A stretch of 64,000 nucleotides of DNA from Streptococcus mitis subsp. hohhotensis (GTDB lineage Bacteria; Bacillota; Bacilli; Lactobacillales; Streptococcaceae). The notes beneath the pieces were generated by a model. The model was not told the DNA's origin. It ran no database searches and was given only the letters and a program-made list of their open reading frames with translations. Shown piece by piece: positions 8,940 to 18,813 of this stretch. Each line of letters opens with the position of its first letter. Position 1 is the first letter of the stretch. The position numbers and the translations under genes are program-made. The stretch is taken from positions 682,001 through 746,000 of the forward strand of contig NZ_JPFZ01000009.1 of NCBI RefSeq assembly GCF_000722775.1, in the 5' to 3' direction.

Positions 8940-9679
8940 TGGCAAAATTAAAAATTGATGTAAATGATTTACACAAAAACTACGGAAAAAATGAAGTCCT
9001 AAAAGGAATTACGACTAAGTTCTATGAAGGAGATGTTGTTTGTATCATCGGTCCTTCAGGTTCTGGTAAGTCAACCTTCCTCCGTAGCCTCAATCTTCTA
9101 GAAGAAGTTACGAGCGGTCACATCACTGTGAACGGTTATGACTTAACTGAAAAAACAACCAATGTTGACCACGTCCGTGAAAATATCGGAATGGTTTTCC
9201 AACACTTCAACCTTTTCCCACACATGTCTGTATTGGACAACATTACCTTTGCCCCTATTGAGCACAAGTTGATGACTAAGGAAGAAGCTGAGAAATTGGG
9301 AATGGAGTTGCTTGAAAAGGTTGGACTAGCAGATAAAGCTAATGCCAACCCAGATAGCCTATCAGGTGGTCAAAAACAACGTGTGGCCATCGCTCGTGGA
9401 CTTGCAATGAATCCAGACATCATGCTCTTTGATGAACCAACTTCTGCCCTTGACCCTGAGATGGTCGGGGACGTACTAAACGTTATGAAAGAATTGGCTG
9501 AGCAAGGTATGACCATGATTATCGTAACCCATGAGATGGGATTTGCCCGTCAGGTTGCCAACCGCGTTATCTTTACTGCAGATGGTGAATTCCTTGAAGA
9601 CGGAACACCAGATCAAATCTTTGACAACCCACAACACCCACGTCTGAAAGAGTTCTTGGACAAGGTCTTAAACGTCTAA
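8939..9679 (+). CDS. glnQ: Amino-acid ABC transporter ATPase
   Basis: The ATP-hydrolysing subunit that energises the preceding permease, at the cytoplasmic face. The 246 residues contain Walker [10 protein letters not shown] (38-46), the Q-loop segment [10 protein letters not shown], signature LSGGQKQR, Walker [14 protein letters not shown], and the H-loop VTHEM. Length and motifs match the polar amino-acid transporter ATPases. The start codon overlaps the glnP stop by one base, giving translational coupling. A strong terminator follows at once, so the operon has two genes. Confidence 0.95.
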   Translation: MAKLKIDVNDLHKNYGKNEVLKGITTKFYEGDVVCIIGPSGSGKSTFLRSLNLLEEVTSGHITVNGYDLTEKTTNVDHVRENIGMVFQHFNLFPHMSVLDNITFAPIEHKLMTKEEAEKLGMELLEKVGLADKANANPDSLSGGQKQRVAIARGLAMNPDIMLFDEPTSALDPEMVGDVLNVMKELAEQGMTMIIVTHEMGFARQVANRVIFTADGEFLEDGTPDQIFDNPQHPRLKEFLDKVLNV

Positions 9680-9683
9680 ACTC

Positions 9684-9713
9684 AAACTGTAAGGATTTCC
9701 TTGCAGTTTTTTT
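9684..9713 (+). terminator. glnPQ terminator
   Basis: The stem AAACTG-T-AAGG pairs with CCTT-G-CAGTTT around a short ATTT loop and is followed by a run of seven T, starting 5 nt after the glnQ stop. Confidence 0.88.
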
Positions 9714-9732
9714 CTATCTCGTATTGGATTTT

Positions 9733-9760
9733 TTGATTTTTCGGAAAATTATGTTAGAAT
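9733..9760 (+). promoter_or_regulatory. zwf promoter
   Basis: -35 TTGATT (9733-9738), 16-bp spacer ending TGT, extended -10 TAGAAT (9755-9760). The implied start site near 9767 leaves a leader of about 60 nt. Confidence 0.65.
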
Positions 9761-9772
9761 TAAGTTTATGAA

Positions 9773-9803
9773 ATGAGGTTTCCTCATACCTAGCAAGACT
9801 AGG
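9773..9803 (+). other. Two tandem hairpins in the zwf leader
   Basis: ATGAGG-TTT-CCTCAT (9773-9787) is followed after one base by CCTAG-CAAGA-CTAGG (9789-9803). Both stems are perfect and sit at the predicted 5' end of the zwf mRNA. No T-tract follows, so these are not terminators; an mRNA stabiliser or protein-binding site is possible. Confidence 0.5.
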
Positions 9804-9829
9804 AATAAAAATAGAAATTAGGTAGCTAG

Positions 9830-11317
9830 ATGTCATCTAAGGTTATTGTTACAATTTTCGGTGCGAGTGGAGACCTGGCTAAACGCAAGCTCTACCCTTC
9901 CCTTTTTAGACTATATAAATCCGGCAATCTTTCCAAGCACTTTGCCGTTATTGGAACTGCCCGTCGTCCTTGGAGCAAGGAATATTTTGAATCTGTAGTA
10001 GTCGAATCAATCCTTGATTTGGCAGATAGTACCGAACAGGCTCAAGAGTTCGCTAGCCACTTCTACTATCAAAGTCATGATGTCAATGATACAGAACACT
10101 ACATTGCTTTGCGTCAATTGCAGGCTGAACTAAATGACAAGTACCAAGCTGAACACAACAAGCTCTTCTTCTTGTCTATGGCACCTCAGTTCTTTGGAAC
10201 TATCGCAAAACACCTCAAGTCTGAAAACATTGTGGATGGTAAAGGTTTTGAACGTTTAATCGTTGAGAAGCCATTTGGTACAGATTACGCAACTGCAAGC
10301 AAGTTGAATGACGAACTCCTAGCAACATTTGACGAAGAGCAAATTTTCCGTATTGACCATTATCTTGGTAAGGAAATGATCCAAAGTATCTTTGCAGTTC
10401 GCTTTGCCAACCTGATTTTTGAAAACGTTTGGAACAAGGATTTTATCGACAATGTTCAAATTACCTTTGCAGAGCGCTTGGGTGTAGAAGAACGTGGTGG
10501 CTACTATGACCAATCTGGTGCCCTCCGCGACATGGTACAGAACCATACTTTGCAACTTCTTTCTCTCCTTGCTATGGACAAGCCAGCAAGCTTCACAAAA
10601 GACGAGATTCGTGCTGAGAAGATTAAGGTCTTTAAAAACCTCTATCATCCAACAGATGAAGAGCTTAAAGAACACTTTATCCGTGGTCAATACCGTTCAG
10701 GTAAGATTGATGGCATGAAATATATCTCTTATCGTAGCGAGCCAAATGTGAATCCAGAATCAACAACTGAAACCTTTGCATCTGGTGCCTTCTTTGTAGA
10801 CAGCGATCGCTTCCGTGGCGTTCCTTTCTTCTTCCGTACTGGTAAACGTCTGACTGAAAAAGGAACTCATGTCAACATCGTCTTTAAACAAATGGACTCT
10901 ATCTTTGGAGAACCACTTGCTCCCAATATTTTGACCATCTATATCCAACCAACAGAAGGCTTCTCTCTTAGCCTAAATGGGAAACAAGTAGGAGAAGAAT
11001 TTAACTTGGCTCCTAACTCACTGGATTACCGTACAGATGCGACCGCAACTGGTGCTTCTCCAGAACCATACGAGAAATTGATTTATGATGTCCTAAATAA
11101 TAACTCAACTAACTTTAGCCACTGGGATGAAGTTGGTGCGTCATGGAAATTGATTGACCGTATCGAAGAACTCTGGGCTGAAAATGGTGCCCCACTTCAT
11201 GACTATAAAGCTGGAAGCATGGGACCTCAAGCTAGCTTTGATCTACTTGAAAAATTCGGTGCCAAATGGACTTGGCAACCAGATATCGCCTATCGTCAAG
11301 ATGGTCGTTTAGAATAA
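9830..11317 (+). CDS. zwf: Glucose-6-phosphate 1-dehydrogenase
   Basis: First enzyme of the oxidative pentose phosphate pathway; it oxidises glucose 6-phosphate to 6-phosphogluconolactone and makes NADPH. The protein is 495 residues, normal for the family. The dinucleotide-binding GASGDLAKRK is at 11-20, and the active-site peptide RIDHYLGKE with its catalytic-base histidine is at 174-182. It is a single gene with its own promoter and a bidirectional terminator. A lactonase-family gene that could act on its product lies 38 kb away at 49421-50434. The ribosome site (AGG, 8 nt upstream of ATG) is short. Confidence 0.98.
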   Translation: MSSKVIVTIFGASGDLAKRKLYPSLFRLYKSGNLSKHFAVIGTARRPWSKEYFESVVVESILDLADSTEQAQEFASHFYYQSHDVNDTEHYIALRQLQAELNDKYQAEHNKLFFLSMAPQFFGTIAKHLKSENIVDGKGFERLIVEKPFGTDYATASKLNDELLATFDEEQIFRIDHYLGKEMIQSIFAVRFANLIFENVWNKDFIDNVQITFAERLGVEERGGYYDQSGALRDMVQNHTLQLLSLLAMDKPASFTKDEIRAEKIKVFKNLYHPTDEELKEHFIRGQYRSGKIDGMKYISYRSEPNVNPESTTETFASGAFFVDSDRFRGVPFFFRTGKRLTEKGTHVNIVFKQMDSIFGEPLAPNILTIYIQPTEGFSLSLNGKQVGEEFNLAPNSLDYRTDATATGASPEPYEKLIYDVLNNNSTNFSHWDEVGASWKLIDRIEELWAENGAPLHDYKAGSMGPQASFDLLEKFGAKWTWQPDIAYRQDGRLE

Positions 11318-11324
11318 AAAAATT

Positions 11325-11354
11325 TCCTGCAAGTTTGTTCCTTGCAGGATTTTT
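11325..11354. terminator. Bidirectional terminator between zwf and ftsY
   Basis: A 9-bp perfect stem TCCTGCAAG / CTTGCAGGA with loop TTTGTTC has T5 on the + side and A-rich sequence (T7 on the minus strand) on the other. It serves the convergent zwf and ftsY genes. Confidence 0.88.
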
Positions 11355-11362
11355 ACTTCTAA

Positions 11363-12652
11363 TTAGATTAAGCCTTCCAAGAGACCCTTCATAAAGTTTT
11401 CTGAGTTAAACTCTCCAATATCATCGATTTTTTCACCAAATCCAATCAATTTTACAGGAATATTGAGTTCTTCACGGATAGCTAGAACAACACCACCTCG
11501 AGCAGTTCCATCAATCTTAGTCAAGACAATTCCTGTCAAAGGGGTAATTTTTGAAAATTCTTTGGCCTGTACCAGGGCATTTTGACCTGTTGATGCATCA
11601 AGAGCCAAGAAAGTTTCATGTGGTGCTTCTGGTACAACACGTTTGATGATACGACCAATCTTTTCCAACTCAGCCATGAGGTTATCCTTATTTTGCAGAC
11701 GACCAGCAGTATCAATCATAAGAATATCGATACCTTCAGCTACGGCACGTTCCATGCCATCAAAGACTACGCTGGCTGGGTCAGCTTTTTCAGGTCCAGT
11801 CACAACTGGAACATCCACACGGCGTCCCCATTCTGCTAATTGGGCAACGGCACCAGCACGGAAGGTATCTGCCGCAACTAGCATAACTTTTTTACCTGCT
11901 TGTTTGTAGCGGTGGGCTAGTTTCCCGATAGAAGTTGTTTTCCCGACACCATTAACACCGACAAAGAGCATGACTGTCAAGCCATCTTGGAAGTGGATAC
12001 TTTCATCATAGTTGCCATCCTTTTCATAAAGCTCAACCAATTTCTCAATGATAACACGGCGAAGTGCGTCAGGTTTCTTGGCGTTTTCAAGCTTGGCTTC
12101 GTAGCGTAACTCCTCTGTTAAGTTAGAAGCGACTTGGACACCAACGTCACTCATAATCAGTAATTCTTCCAGTTCCTCGAAGAATTCTTCATCGACAGAG
12201 CGGAAATTAGCAAAGAAGGCATTCAAGCGAGCTCCGAAGCCTGTACGAGTTTTCTTAAGACTACGGTCATATTTTTCCTGAACAGTTTCTTCTACCTGAG
12301 GCCTTTCTGCTTCAAGAACTTCAGAACTATTTTCTTCTACAGTCTCTAAGAGCTCAGTATTCTCTTCCTCTGAAACTTCTTGTGAGTTTGGAAATTCTTC
12401 GACTTCTTCTTGAGAAACTTCTACAACTGGCTCTGAATCCAGACTTTCTTCAACTGTGCCTTGGATTTCCTCTTCTTGGAGCAGAGCTTCTTCAGAACTT
12501 TCAACCTCTGCATCTTCTTGAGGAACTTCCTCAGCTTCTGTAAGGGTAGTCTCAATATCTTCAGACAAATCAAGATTTTCCAGAGCTTCTTTTACAACTT
12601 CTTCGATTTTAGGTTCTTCTTTTTTTCCGAATAGACGGTCAAATAATCCCAT
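11363..12652 (-). CDS. ftsY: Signal recognition particle receptor FtsY
   Basis: SRP GTPase that docks ribosome-SRP complexes at the membrane for co-translational insertion. The 429-residue protein opens with a short amphipathic start (MGLFDRLFGKKEE). A very acidic, Glu-rich A domain runs to about residue 125, then the N helical domain, then the G domain with G1 GVNGVGKTT (232-240), ADTFRAGA, DTAGR and TKID. It is the last gene of the rnc-smc-HAD-HAD-ftsY operon, 3 nt after the preceding stop. The acidic domain is low-complexity and probably varies among strains. Confidence 0.97.
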   Translation of the reverse strand: MGLFDRLFGKKEEPKIEEVVKEALENLDLSEDIETTLTEAEEVPQEDAEVESSEEALLQEEEIQGTVEESLDSEPVVEVSQEEVEEFPNSQEVSEEENTELLETVEENSSEVLEAERPQVEETVQEKYDRSLKKTRTGFGARLNAFFANFRSVDEEFFEELEELLIMSDVGVQVASNLTEELRYEAKLENAKKPDALRRVIIEKLVELYEKDGNYDESIHFQDGLTVMLFVGVNGVGKTTSIGKLAHRYKQAGKKVMLVAADTFRAGAVAQLAEWGRRVDVPVVTGPEKADPASVVFDGMERAVAEGIDILMIDTAGRLQNKDNLMAELEKIGRIIKRVVPEAPHETFLALDASTGQNALVQAKEFSKITPLTGIVLTKIDGTARGGVVLAIREELNIPVKLIGFGEKIDDIGEFNSENFMKGLLEGLI

Positions 12653-12655
12653 ATC

Positions 12656-13474
12656 TTAGTTCTCCTTTAGCACATATTCTTCGATAGCCCAGGCAACAGC
12701 TTCTTCATCATTGGTCATTGGCGTCACTACATTTGCGACTGCCTTGACTTCAGGAACAGCATTTTGCATGGCGACACCGAGCCCTGCCCACTCAATCATA
12801 GAAAGGTCATTAGCCTCATCACCACAGGCCATGACTTGGCTTTGCTCTATTCCCAGATGACTGATTAGTTTAGCCAATCCTGTTGCTTTATGAACATTCT
12901 TTGGTGACCACTCTAGCAACATTTCACGTGATTTAAAGATTTCATATTGGTCAAACAATTCTGGAGAAATCTTTTGAATGGCTGCATCCAAGGGTTCTTG
13001 AGGAAAGGCAGTCACGCACTTATTGTAAGTCATTTGACTAGACAAGTCTGCAAAGTCCACTGGAACAAAGGTCAATGCTGGATTAAATTTGGCATAAAGA
13101 CTTTCTTGGTCCGATTGGATTTGATAAACAGTTCCTTCTGAAATGGCATCAAGAGGCAGTGATAATTTCTCTGTTTCTTCATACAAGCGTGCTACATCAT
13201 CATATGAAAAGACTGTCTTATCAAGGATTTCACCTGTATTTTTCTGAACCAAACCACCATTAAAAGTAATCGTATACTCATCTTCATGGCCGTCAGTCCC
13301 TAGCTCATGGAGAAAGAAAGCCATAGCTTTTAAGGGACGACCAGTTGTCAATACGACCTTGATACCACGATCACGCGCAGCTTTCAAGGTTGCCTTGGTA
13401 CGATCCGTCAGCCTTTTATCAGTAGTCAGCAAGGTCCCATCCAAGTCCAATGCAATCAATTTTATATCTGCCAT
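12656..13474 (-). CDS. Cof-type HAD-IIB sugar/flavin phosphatase
   Basis: Cytoplasmic haloacid-dehalogenase phosphatase of 272 residues. Motif I ALDLDGTLL has the nucleophile D10 and acid/base D12; motif II is TTGR and motif IV is ACGDEANDLSM. An alpha/beta cap lies between motifs II and III, as in YidA/Cof proteins, which act on sugar phosphates or FMN-like substrates in vitro. The start overlaps the previous HAD gene stop by one base (TAATG). It is a paralogue of that neighbour, and the pair between smc and ftsY is conserved in streptococci as far as I know. The true substrate is unknown. Confidence 0.92.
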   Translation of the reverse strand: MADIKLIALDLDGTLLTTDKRLTDRTKATLKAARDRGIKVVLTTGRPLKAMAFFLHELGTDGHEDEYTITFNGGLVQKNTGEILDKTVFSYDDVARLYEETEKLSLPLDAISEGTVYQIQSDQESLYAKFNPALTFVPVDFADLSSQMTYNKCVTAFPQEPLDAAIQKISPELFDQYEIFKSREMLLEWSPKNVHKATGLAKLISHLGIEQSQVMACGDEANDLSMIEWAGLGVAMQNAVPEVKAVANVVTPMTNDEEAVAWAIEEYVLKEN

Positions 13475-14268
13475 TATAAGCCCTCCATATAAGCTATAAC
13501 CGACTGGTCCTTATGGTGACCAATCACTGTCTCTGCTAATTCTAAAATTTCAGGTCGTGCATTTTCAGGAGCTACAGGATGTCCCACAACCTGCATCATA
13601 TGTAAGTCATTAAGATTGTCTCCAAAAGCCATAACCTGATCCATTGTGATGCCAAGTTTTTTAGCCAATTCAACAATGGCCACTCCCTTATCGACATAGT
13701 CCAGAACAATATCAATAGATTCAAAGCCAGTTGTCATGGCCTTAACACCAGGAACATGTTCATTGACCCAAGCTTCTCCAGCTTCTAGCGTTTCTTCTGT
13801 GAAGTTGGTTGTAAATTTGAAAATGTCATCTGTGATAGCTTCCAAATTCGCTACTTTTTGAATATTTTCATTATAGTGCTGACTCACTTTTAAATAGGTC
13901 TCATCAACCGTATCTAGAACATAAGCTCCCTTTTTTCCCGTCAAGAGCAGTTTATTGATATCTACATAAGGTGACGTTTTCAGCCTTTCAAAAGTTGATA
14001 GATAAAAGTCACGAGACATAGTCGCTTCATACAAGTCCTGACCTTGATACTCTACCAAACTACCATTTTCCGCAATGAAAATAATATCATCACGAACATC
14101 AGCAAATAATTTTTCTAAGGATAGAAATCCCCGACCCGAAGCCACCGCAAAGTAAATCCCTTTTTCCTTATAGGAAGCCAAGAGAGACTTGAGGCGATCC
14201 ATATCAAAGCGTCCATTCTCATCTAGGAAGGTTCCGTCCATATCCGTTGCTACTAGTTTAATTGTCAT
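13474..14268 (-). CDS. Cof-type HAD-IIB phosphatase
   Basis: Second HAD phosphatase of the operon, 264 residues, with motif I ATDMDGTFL (D9, D11), motif II SGRG and motif IV AFGDNLNDLHM. The cap domain is of C2 type. The start codon overlaps the smc stop as ATGA, and its own stop overlaps the next start, so all three genes should be translated together. Sequence similarity to the following gene suggests an old tandem duplication with diverged caps. Substrate unknown. Confidence 0.92.
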   Translation of the reverse strand: MTIKLVATDMDGTFLDENGRFDMDRLKSLLASYKEKGIYFAVASGRGFLSLEKLFADVRDDIIFIAENGSLVEYQGQDLYEATMSRDFYLSTFERLKTSPYVDINKLLLTGKKGAYVLDTVDETYLKVSQHYNENIQKVANLEAITDDIFKFTTNFTEETLEAGEAWVNEHVPGVKAMTTGFESIDIVLDYVDKGVAIVELAKKLGITMDQVMAFGDNLNDLHMMQVVGHPVAPENARPEILELAETVIGHHKDQSVIAYMEGL

Positions 14269-17200
14269 CCTTCAATACTTTCTAAATCTTTTAACTTAAC
14301 CGAAACAATTTTTGAGACACCTGATTCTTGCATGGTCACTCCATAGATGGAATCAGCCGCTGCCATAGTTCCCTTACGGTGGGTTACGACGATAAACTGG
14401 CTGTCCTTGTCAAATCGATTGAGGTAATCCCCAAAACGTTTTACATTGGCTTCATCCAGCGCAGCTTCCACCTCATCCAAGATGACAAATGGAATGGTCT
14501 TGACACGAATAATGGAGAAGAGCAAGGCAAGAGCCGATAGAGCTTTTTCACCACCACTCATCAGATTAAGAGACTGGATTTTCTTACCTGGAGGTTGAAC
14601 AGAAATCTCCACACCAGCTGTTAAAAGGTCACCCTCAGTCAATATCAAGTCCGCTTGACCTCCACCAAACATCTGCTTGAAGGTCACTTTAAAGGACTCA
14701 CGGATAGCTTCAAAGGTTGATTTAAAGCGTTCCTTGACCTCATCATTCATCTCTGTAATGGTCTCAAGGAGCAAGTTTTTTGCTGACAAAATGTCATCTC
14801 GCTGACTATTTAGGAAATCCAAACGATTGTGGACTTCTTCGTACTGGTCAATAGCTTCCAAATTGACAGGACCCAGTGAGCGAATAGCCTTCTCTAAATC
14901 CTGCACCTCTTGCTCTGCCAGATTAAGGTTTTCCAACTCATGTGCTTTTTCTAGAGCCTCAGTATAGCTAATCTGATACTGGTCTGTCAATTGACTTTGT
15001 AGATGGCGCAAGCGCTCGCTGACCTTTTCTTTCTTAGCTTCAGCACGTGTTTGCTTGCGAATCCACTCTTCATTCTGCTGACGTGCCTGGTCCAAATGAC
15101 TGGAAATATCATCCAGTTGACCTTCAATATCATCCAATTCAAACTGCTTGCGAATCAAACCTTGTTGGAGATTTATTTTCTGAGTTTTGGCTTCTTCGGC
15201 CTGCTGACTGAGCAAATCCGTATCAACTTTCTCAAGATTGTCAACCTTTTCTTGAAGAAGGCGCTGGATTTCCTCTTGTTCAAGATCGAGATTATCTAGT
15301 TCCTTACCTAGGCGTTCAATATCAGCCACTTCATAACGTTTTTGCCCTTGCAGTTCTGTCTTAAGCAGGCGAGCTTGCGCTAGCTCTTCCTGCAAGTTTT
15401 GATAGCGTTCTTGGATGGCATTTTTGTTGGACTTAATTTCTTCAATCTCAGCTTCCAGATTTTGCTTGTCACTGGCAATGGTAGCAAGGCGCTCTTGGCA
15501 TTTTTCCTTATCTGCTTGCCAATCTCCTTCAGTAAGGCGATTTAATTCCTCTTCTTGAAGTTTCCAAAGCGTTTCTAACTCTTCCACTTGCTGACTGGTC
15601 TGCTGATAAGCAAGAGACAGGCCTTGCTCCTGAATACGAGCCTGCTCTCCTTGAGATTTAATAGCTTCTAATGATTCGGTCAATCTAGCCATCTCATCTT
15701 GTAAGGTCTTCAAAGATGCTTCTTCTGAACGAAGACTTGCTTCTTCTTCAGCAATTTCTTTTTGTAATTGTTCCAGTTCTGGCTTGATAAAAATGCTGTT
15801 ATTCTGGCGATTGGCACCACCCGCATAAGAACCACCTGTACGCAATTCTGTCCCATCCAAAGTCACTATACGAACTTGATAACGAACCTGGCGAGCTGCT
15901 GCACGAGCATGTTCTACGGTATCAAAGATAGCCGTCGTAGCTAGCAAGTTCTTGAAAATGGCTTCCAGTCTAGTATCGAAAGTAACTAACTCGTCTGCCA
16001 TGCCCAAAAATCCCGGACTTGCAGCAATAGCATCTTGGTTCTGACTAGAAATCGTACGCGCCTTAATAGTTGTCAAAGGGAGGAAGGTCGCACGACCGGC
16101 TCTGTTTCGTTTAAGGAAATCAATGGCCTTGGTTGCCGCATGTTCATCTTCTACGATGATATGCTGACTGCTGGCTCCAAGCGCAATCTCTAGGGCAGTT
16201 TGATAATGCACATCAAAGGTCAGGTGCTCACTGACTGCACCAATAATCCCACCAAGTTGGTCTTTTTCTTGGAGAACACTCTTAACACCTGCATAAAAGT
16301 TACTATGATTTCTCAGGATATTTTCTAAACTTTGAGCTCTGGCCTGCTTGTTTTTAAGACTGTCCAGACGGTCAAATAGTTGACTTTGTTGAGCTTGATA
16401 GGAAGCTTTCTGCTCCTCTTGCTCCTTGGCAATAGCTTGATAGTCGGCCAATAATTTCTGAACTTGCTCCTTGGCAGTTTCAAGCTCTTCTTTTTGCTGA
16501 CTAGCCTTCTCTTTAGCTGTAGCCAGTTGTTCTTTCAGCTTTTGTAGTTGATCTGCTTGTTTTTGAGAAAGCTGACGACTATTTTCCAACTCATTTTCGA
16601 TGCGGGTCAATTGGTTTGAGACATCCGCTTCTTCTTGTAAAAAGGCTACAAAGCGTTCACGCAAGAGCTCAATCATCTGATCAGGATCATCTGAAAAAGC
16701 CAGCAATTCAGCTTCTAAACGATTGAGTTTTTGATTATTTTGGACTAGATTTTCCTCTAACAGAGCTAAAGAGCTTTCTTTATCAGATTTTTCTTGGCTG
16801 AGTAAATTTCTCTTATCTTCCAAAGCAGCCAAACGGGCTTGTGCTTCCTGTTGATTCAGGGCTACTTGCTCAGATTCTAATTTCGATAGGGCTAATTTTC
16901 TCTCTAAATCACTAATTAGACTGGTCAAATCCATCAAACTGCCCTGGTCTTTGGCCATCTCAGCCTGTAAATCTTGGCGTTGCTTCTTGAGATTCTGATT
17001 TTCCTCTTCTAATTGTTCACGCTTTTGGTAATAGCTCATCAAGAGTTCCTGAACCTGTGCCAATTCTTCTTCTGTCGACTCTAGTTCAGCCTTATTTTCC
17101 TTGATTTGAGCAACTAAAACATCCAAGTAAATAGCCTTACGTTGACCTTCCAAGTCTAGAAACTTACGAGCATTTTCAGCTTGCTTCTCAAGAGGCTTGA

Positions 17201-17804
17201 TTTGATTATCCAACTCGTAGATAATGTCCTCTAAGCGGTCTAGATTGTCCTGAGTTTGCTGCAGTTTACTCTCAGTTTCTTTTCGACGAGTCTTGTATTT
17301 CAAAACTCCAGCAGCCTCTTCAAAAATAGCTCGGCGTTCCTCAGGCTTGGAATTAAAAATCTCCTCAACCTTCCCTTGGGAAATGATGGAGAAGGAATCT
17401 CGTCCCAAACCTGTATCCAAGAAAAGATCATGAATATCACGCAGACGGACTTTCTTACCATCAATCTTGTATTCGCTATCTCCACTACGATAGATATGGC
17501 GTTCTACTCTGATTTCTTGTCCGGCATCTTTGATAAAACCGTCATGATTATCCAGAGTCACAATTACAGAAGCATAATTGAGGGGTTTACGACTTTCCGT
17601 CCCAGCAAAGATAACATCTGGCATCTTGCCCCCACGGAGACTCTTGACACTAGACTCCCCCAAAGCCCAGCGCAGACTTTCTGTAATATTCGACTTTCCA
17701 GATCCATTGGGTCCAACAACTGCCGTCACACCTTGGTCAAAGACGACCTTAGTCTTATCAGCAAAAGACTTGAATCCCTGAATTTCTATTTCCTTTAAAT
17801 ACAT
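14265..17804 (-). CDS. smc: Chromosome segregation protein SMC
   Basis: ATPase of the SMC-ScpAB condensin that loads near the origin and aligns the chromosome arms. The 1179-residue protein has the full architecture: N-terminal Walker [10 protein letters not shown] (31-39), long coiled coil rich in Glu, Gln and Leu, a hinge at roughly 515-635 with glycines before the return coil, then the C-terminal signature [12 protein letters not shown] and Walker [16 protein letters not shown]. The start overlaps the rnc stop by 10 bases, as in many Firmicutes. ScpA and ScpB are not in this window. Confidence 0.98.
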   Translation of the reverse strand: MYLKEIEIQGFKSFADKTKVVFDQGVTAVVGPNGSGKSNITESLRWALGESSVKSLRGGKMPDVIFAGTESRKPLNYASVIVTLDNHDGFIKDAGQEIRVERHIYRSGDSEYKIDGKKVRLRDIHDLFLDTGLGRDSFSIISQGKVEEIFNSKPEERRAIFEEAAGVLKYKTRRKETESKLQQTQDNLDRLEDIIYELDNQIKPLEKQAENARKFLDLEGQRKAIYLDVLVAQIKENKAELESTEEELAQVQELLMSYYQKREQLEEENQNLKKQRQDLQAEMAKDQGSLMDLTSLISDLERKLALSKLESEQVALNQQEAQARLAALEDKRNLLSQEKSDKESSLALLEENLVQNNQKLNRLEAELLAFSDDPDQMIELLRERFVAFLQEEADVSNQLTRIENELENSRQLSQKQADQLQKLKEQLATAKEKASQQKEELETAKEQVQKLLADYQAIAKEQEEQKASYQAQQSQLFDRLDSLKNKQARAQSLENILRNHSNFYAGVKSVLQEKDQLGGIIGAVSEHLTFDVHYQTALEIALGASSQHIIVEDEHAATKAIDFLKRNRAGRATFLPLTTIKARTISSQNQDAIAASPGFLGMADELVTFDTRLEAIFKNLLATTAIFDTVEHARAAARQVRYQVRIVTLDGTELRTGGSYAGGANRQNNSIFIKPELEQLQKEIAEEEASLRSEEASLKTLQDEMARLTESLEAIKSQGEQARIQEQGLSLAYQQTSQQVEELETLWKLQEEELNRLTEGDWQADKEKCQERLATIASDKQNLEAEIEEIKSNKNAIQERYQNLQEELAQARLLKTELQGQKRYEVADIERLGKELDNLDLEQEEIQRLLQEKVDNLEKVDTDLLSQQAEEAKTQKINLQQGLIRKQFELDDIEGQLDDISSHLDQARQQNEEWIRKQTRAEAKKEKVSERLRHLQSQLTDQYQISYTEALEKAHELENLNLAEQEVQDLEKAIRSLGPVNLEAIDQYEEVHNRLDFLNSQRDDILSAKNLLLETITEMNDEVKERFKSTFEAIRESFKVTFKQMFGGGQADLILTEGDLLTAGVEISVQPPGKKIQSLNLMSGGEKALSALALLFSIIRVKTIPFVILDEVEAALDEANVKRFGDYLNRFDKDSQFIVVTHRKGTMAAADSIYGVTMQESGVSKIVSVKLKDLESIEG

Positions 17805-18493
17805 GAATCCAGCCCTTTCTCAACGGCATTTTTGGCAGCTTCCTGCTCTGCTAGTTTCTTAGAACGACCTTGACCTTGACCAATGCTCTTACCTTCGACA
17901 AGAACTTCTACATCAAATACCTTATCGTGGGCAGGACCCGTTTCAGAAATCACCTGATAACGAATAGCCACATCACCATTGACCTGAAGTAACTCTTGGA
18001 GATGGGTTTTGTAGTCTGTAATCATCTCAAATTCGCCTGCTTCAACCTTAGGAATCATGACTTGATAGATAAATGCCTTAACCTTGGCCACATCCTTGTC
18101 CAAAAGAAGGGCACCAAGAAAGGCTTCAAAGGCATCACCAAGGATGGTATCACGATTGCGACCACCAGATTTTTCTTCCCCCTTACCCAGCTTGATAAAC
18201 TGATCAAACTGGCAATCACGCGCAAAACCAGCCAAACTTTCCTCGCGGACAATCATGGCACGGAGTTTAGACAAGTCTCCCTCAGGCTTTTTAGGATATT
18301 TTTTATACAGATATTCTGAAATCAATAACTGTAGAACAGCGTCTCCTAAAAATTCCAAGCGCTCATTGTGTGAAATTTTTAAGAGGCGGTGCTCATTGGC
18401 ATAACTCGTATGAGTAAAGGCAGTCTCCAGTAAGTTTTTGTCTGCAAATTCGATTGCAAAATGGTTCTTTAGTACAGTTTGTAATTCTTTCAT
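17795..18493 (-). CDS. rnc: Ribonuclease III
   Basis: Cuts double-stranded RNA in rRNA processing and in turnover of structured mRNAs. The 232 residues contain the catalytic signature [11 protein letters not shown] (43-53, with E47 and D51), a second acidic site in [10 protein letters not shown], and a C-terminal double-stranded-RNA-binding domain from about 155. It is the first gene of the rnc-smc-HAD-HAD-ftsY operon, with an extended -10 promoter 35 nt upstream. Start ATG 18493 has AGAGG at a proper distance. Confidence 0.97.
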   Translation of the reverse strand: MKELQTVLKNHFAIEFADKNLLETAFTHTSYANEHRLLKISHNERLEFLGDAVLQLLISEYLYKKYPKKPEGDLSKLRAMIVREESLAGFARDCQFDQFIKLGKGEEKSGGRNRDTILGDAFEAFLGALLLDKDVAKVKAFIYQVMIPKVEAGEFEMITDYKTHLQELLQVNGDVAIRYQVISETGPAHDKVFDVEVLVEGKSIGQGQGRSKKLAEQEAAKNAVEKGLDSCI

Positions 18494-18527
18494 ACCAACC
18501 TCTTTCTAACTGATAGCAGTCCTTTTT

Positions 18528-18556
18528 ATTATATCAAAAAAAGCCCCCTGAGTCAC
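18528..18556 (-). promoter_or_regulatory. Promoter of the rnc-smc-ftsY operon
   Basis: Minus strand -35 GTGACT (18551-18556), 17-bp spacer ending TGA, -10 TATAAT (18528-18533). The extended -10 compensates for the imperfect -35. Confidence 0.7.
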
Positions 18557-18638
18557 TCTAAAATGGGACTGGAAAGCATTTGGGAATTCTTTAAAATAAT
18601 GTTTTCAGTTTTAGAGACAAATTTGGGTCAGAATAAAG

Positions 18639-18663
18639 AAAAAAGCCCTATTAAAGGCTTTTT
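18639..18663 (-). terminator. Terminator of tRNA-Arg
   Basis: AAAAAGCC pairs with GGCTTTTT around TTTAATAG on the minus strand, followed by more T. It begins 13 nt after the tRNA 3' end. I see nothing else between it and the rnc promoter. Confidence 0.8.
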
Positions 18664-18675
18664 AGGATGTTTATA

Positions 18676-18748
18676 TCCACCCTGAGGGAATCGAACCCCC
18701 ATCTCAAGAACCGGAATCTTACGTGATATCCATTACACTAAGGGTGGA
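18676..18748 (-). tRNA. tRNA-Arg (anticodon CCG)
   Basis: A 73-nt cloverleaf on the minus strand. Acceptor arms TCCACCC and GGGTGGA pair perfectly. The anticodon stem TAAGA/TCTTG encloses the loop TTCCGGT with anticodon CCG, reading CGG. The T arm has GGTTCGATTC. The discriminator and CCA are not encoded. It stands alone with its own strong promoter and terminator, not in a tRNA cluster. Confidence 0.93.
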
Positions 18749-18758
18749 AACTTGTTTT

Positions 18759-18787
18759 ATTATAACAGAAATTTGCTCTAATAACAA
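18759..18787 (-). promoter_or_regulatory. Promoter of tRNA-Arg
   Basis: -35 TTGTTA (18782-18787), 17-bp spacer ending TGT and -10 TATAAT (18759-18764) on the minus strand, 10 nt upstream of the mature tRNA 5' end. It lies in the short gap after guaC, so the tRNA need not depend on guaC transcription. Confidence 0.8.
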
Positions 18788-18813
18788 GTTTTTTTCTAGA
18801 CGGATAGCCCGTC

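Noticed and set aside
15003-15299. + strand ORF of 98 codons inside smc
   Set aside because: Antisense to the SMC coiled-coil region; its composition is the complement of Glu/Gln/Leu codons and it lacks a ribosome site.
18535-18640. Possible small RNA between rnc and tRNA-Arg
   Set aside because: Promoter and terminator elements there are explained by the rnc operon and the tRNA; no further independent promoter is visible.
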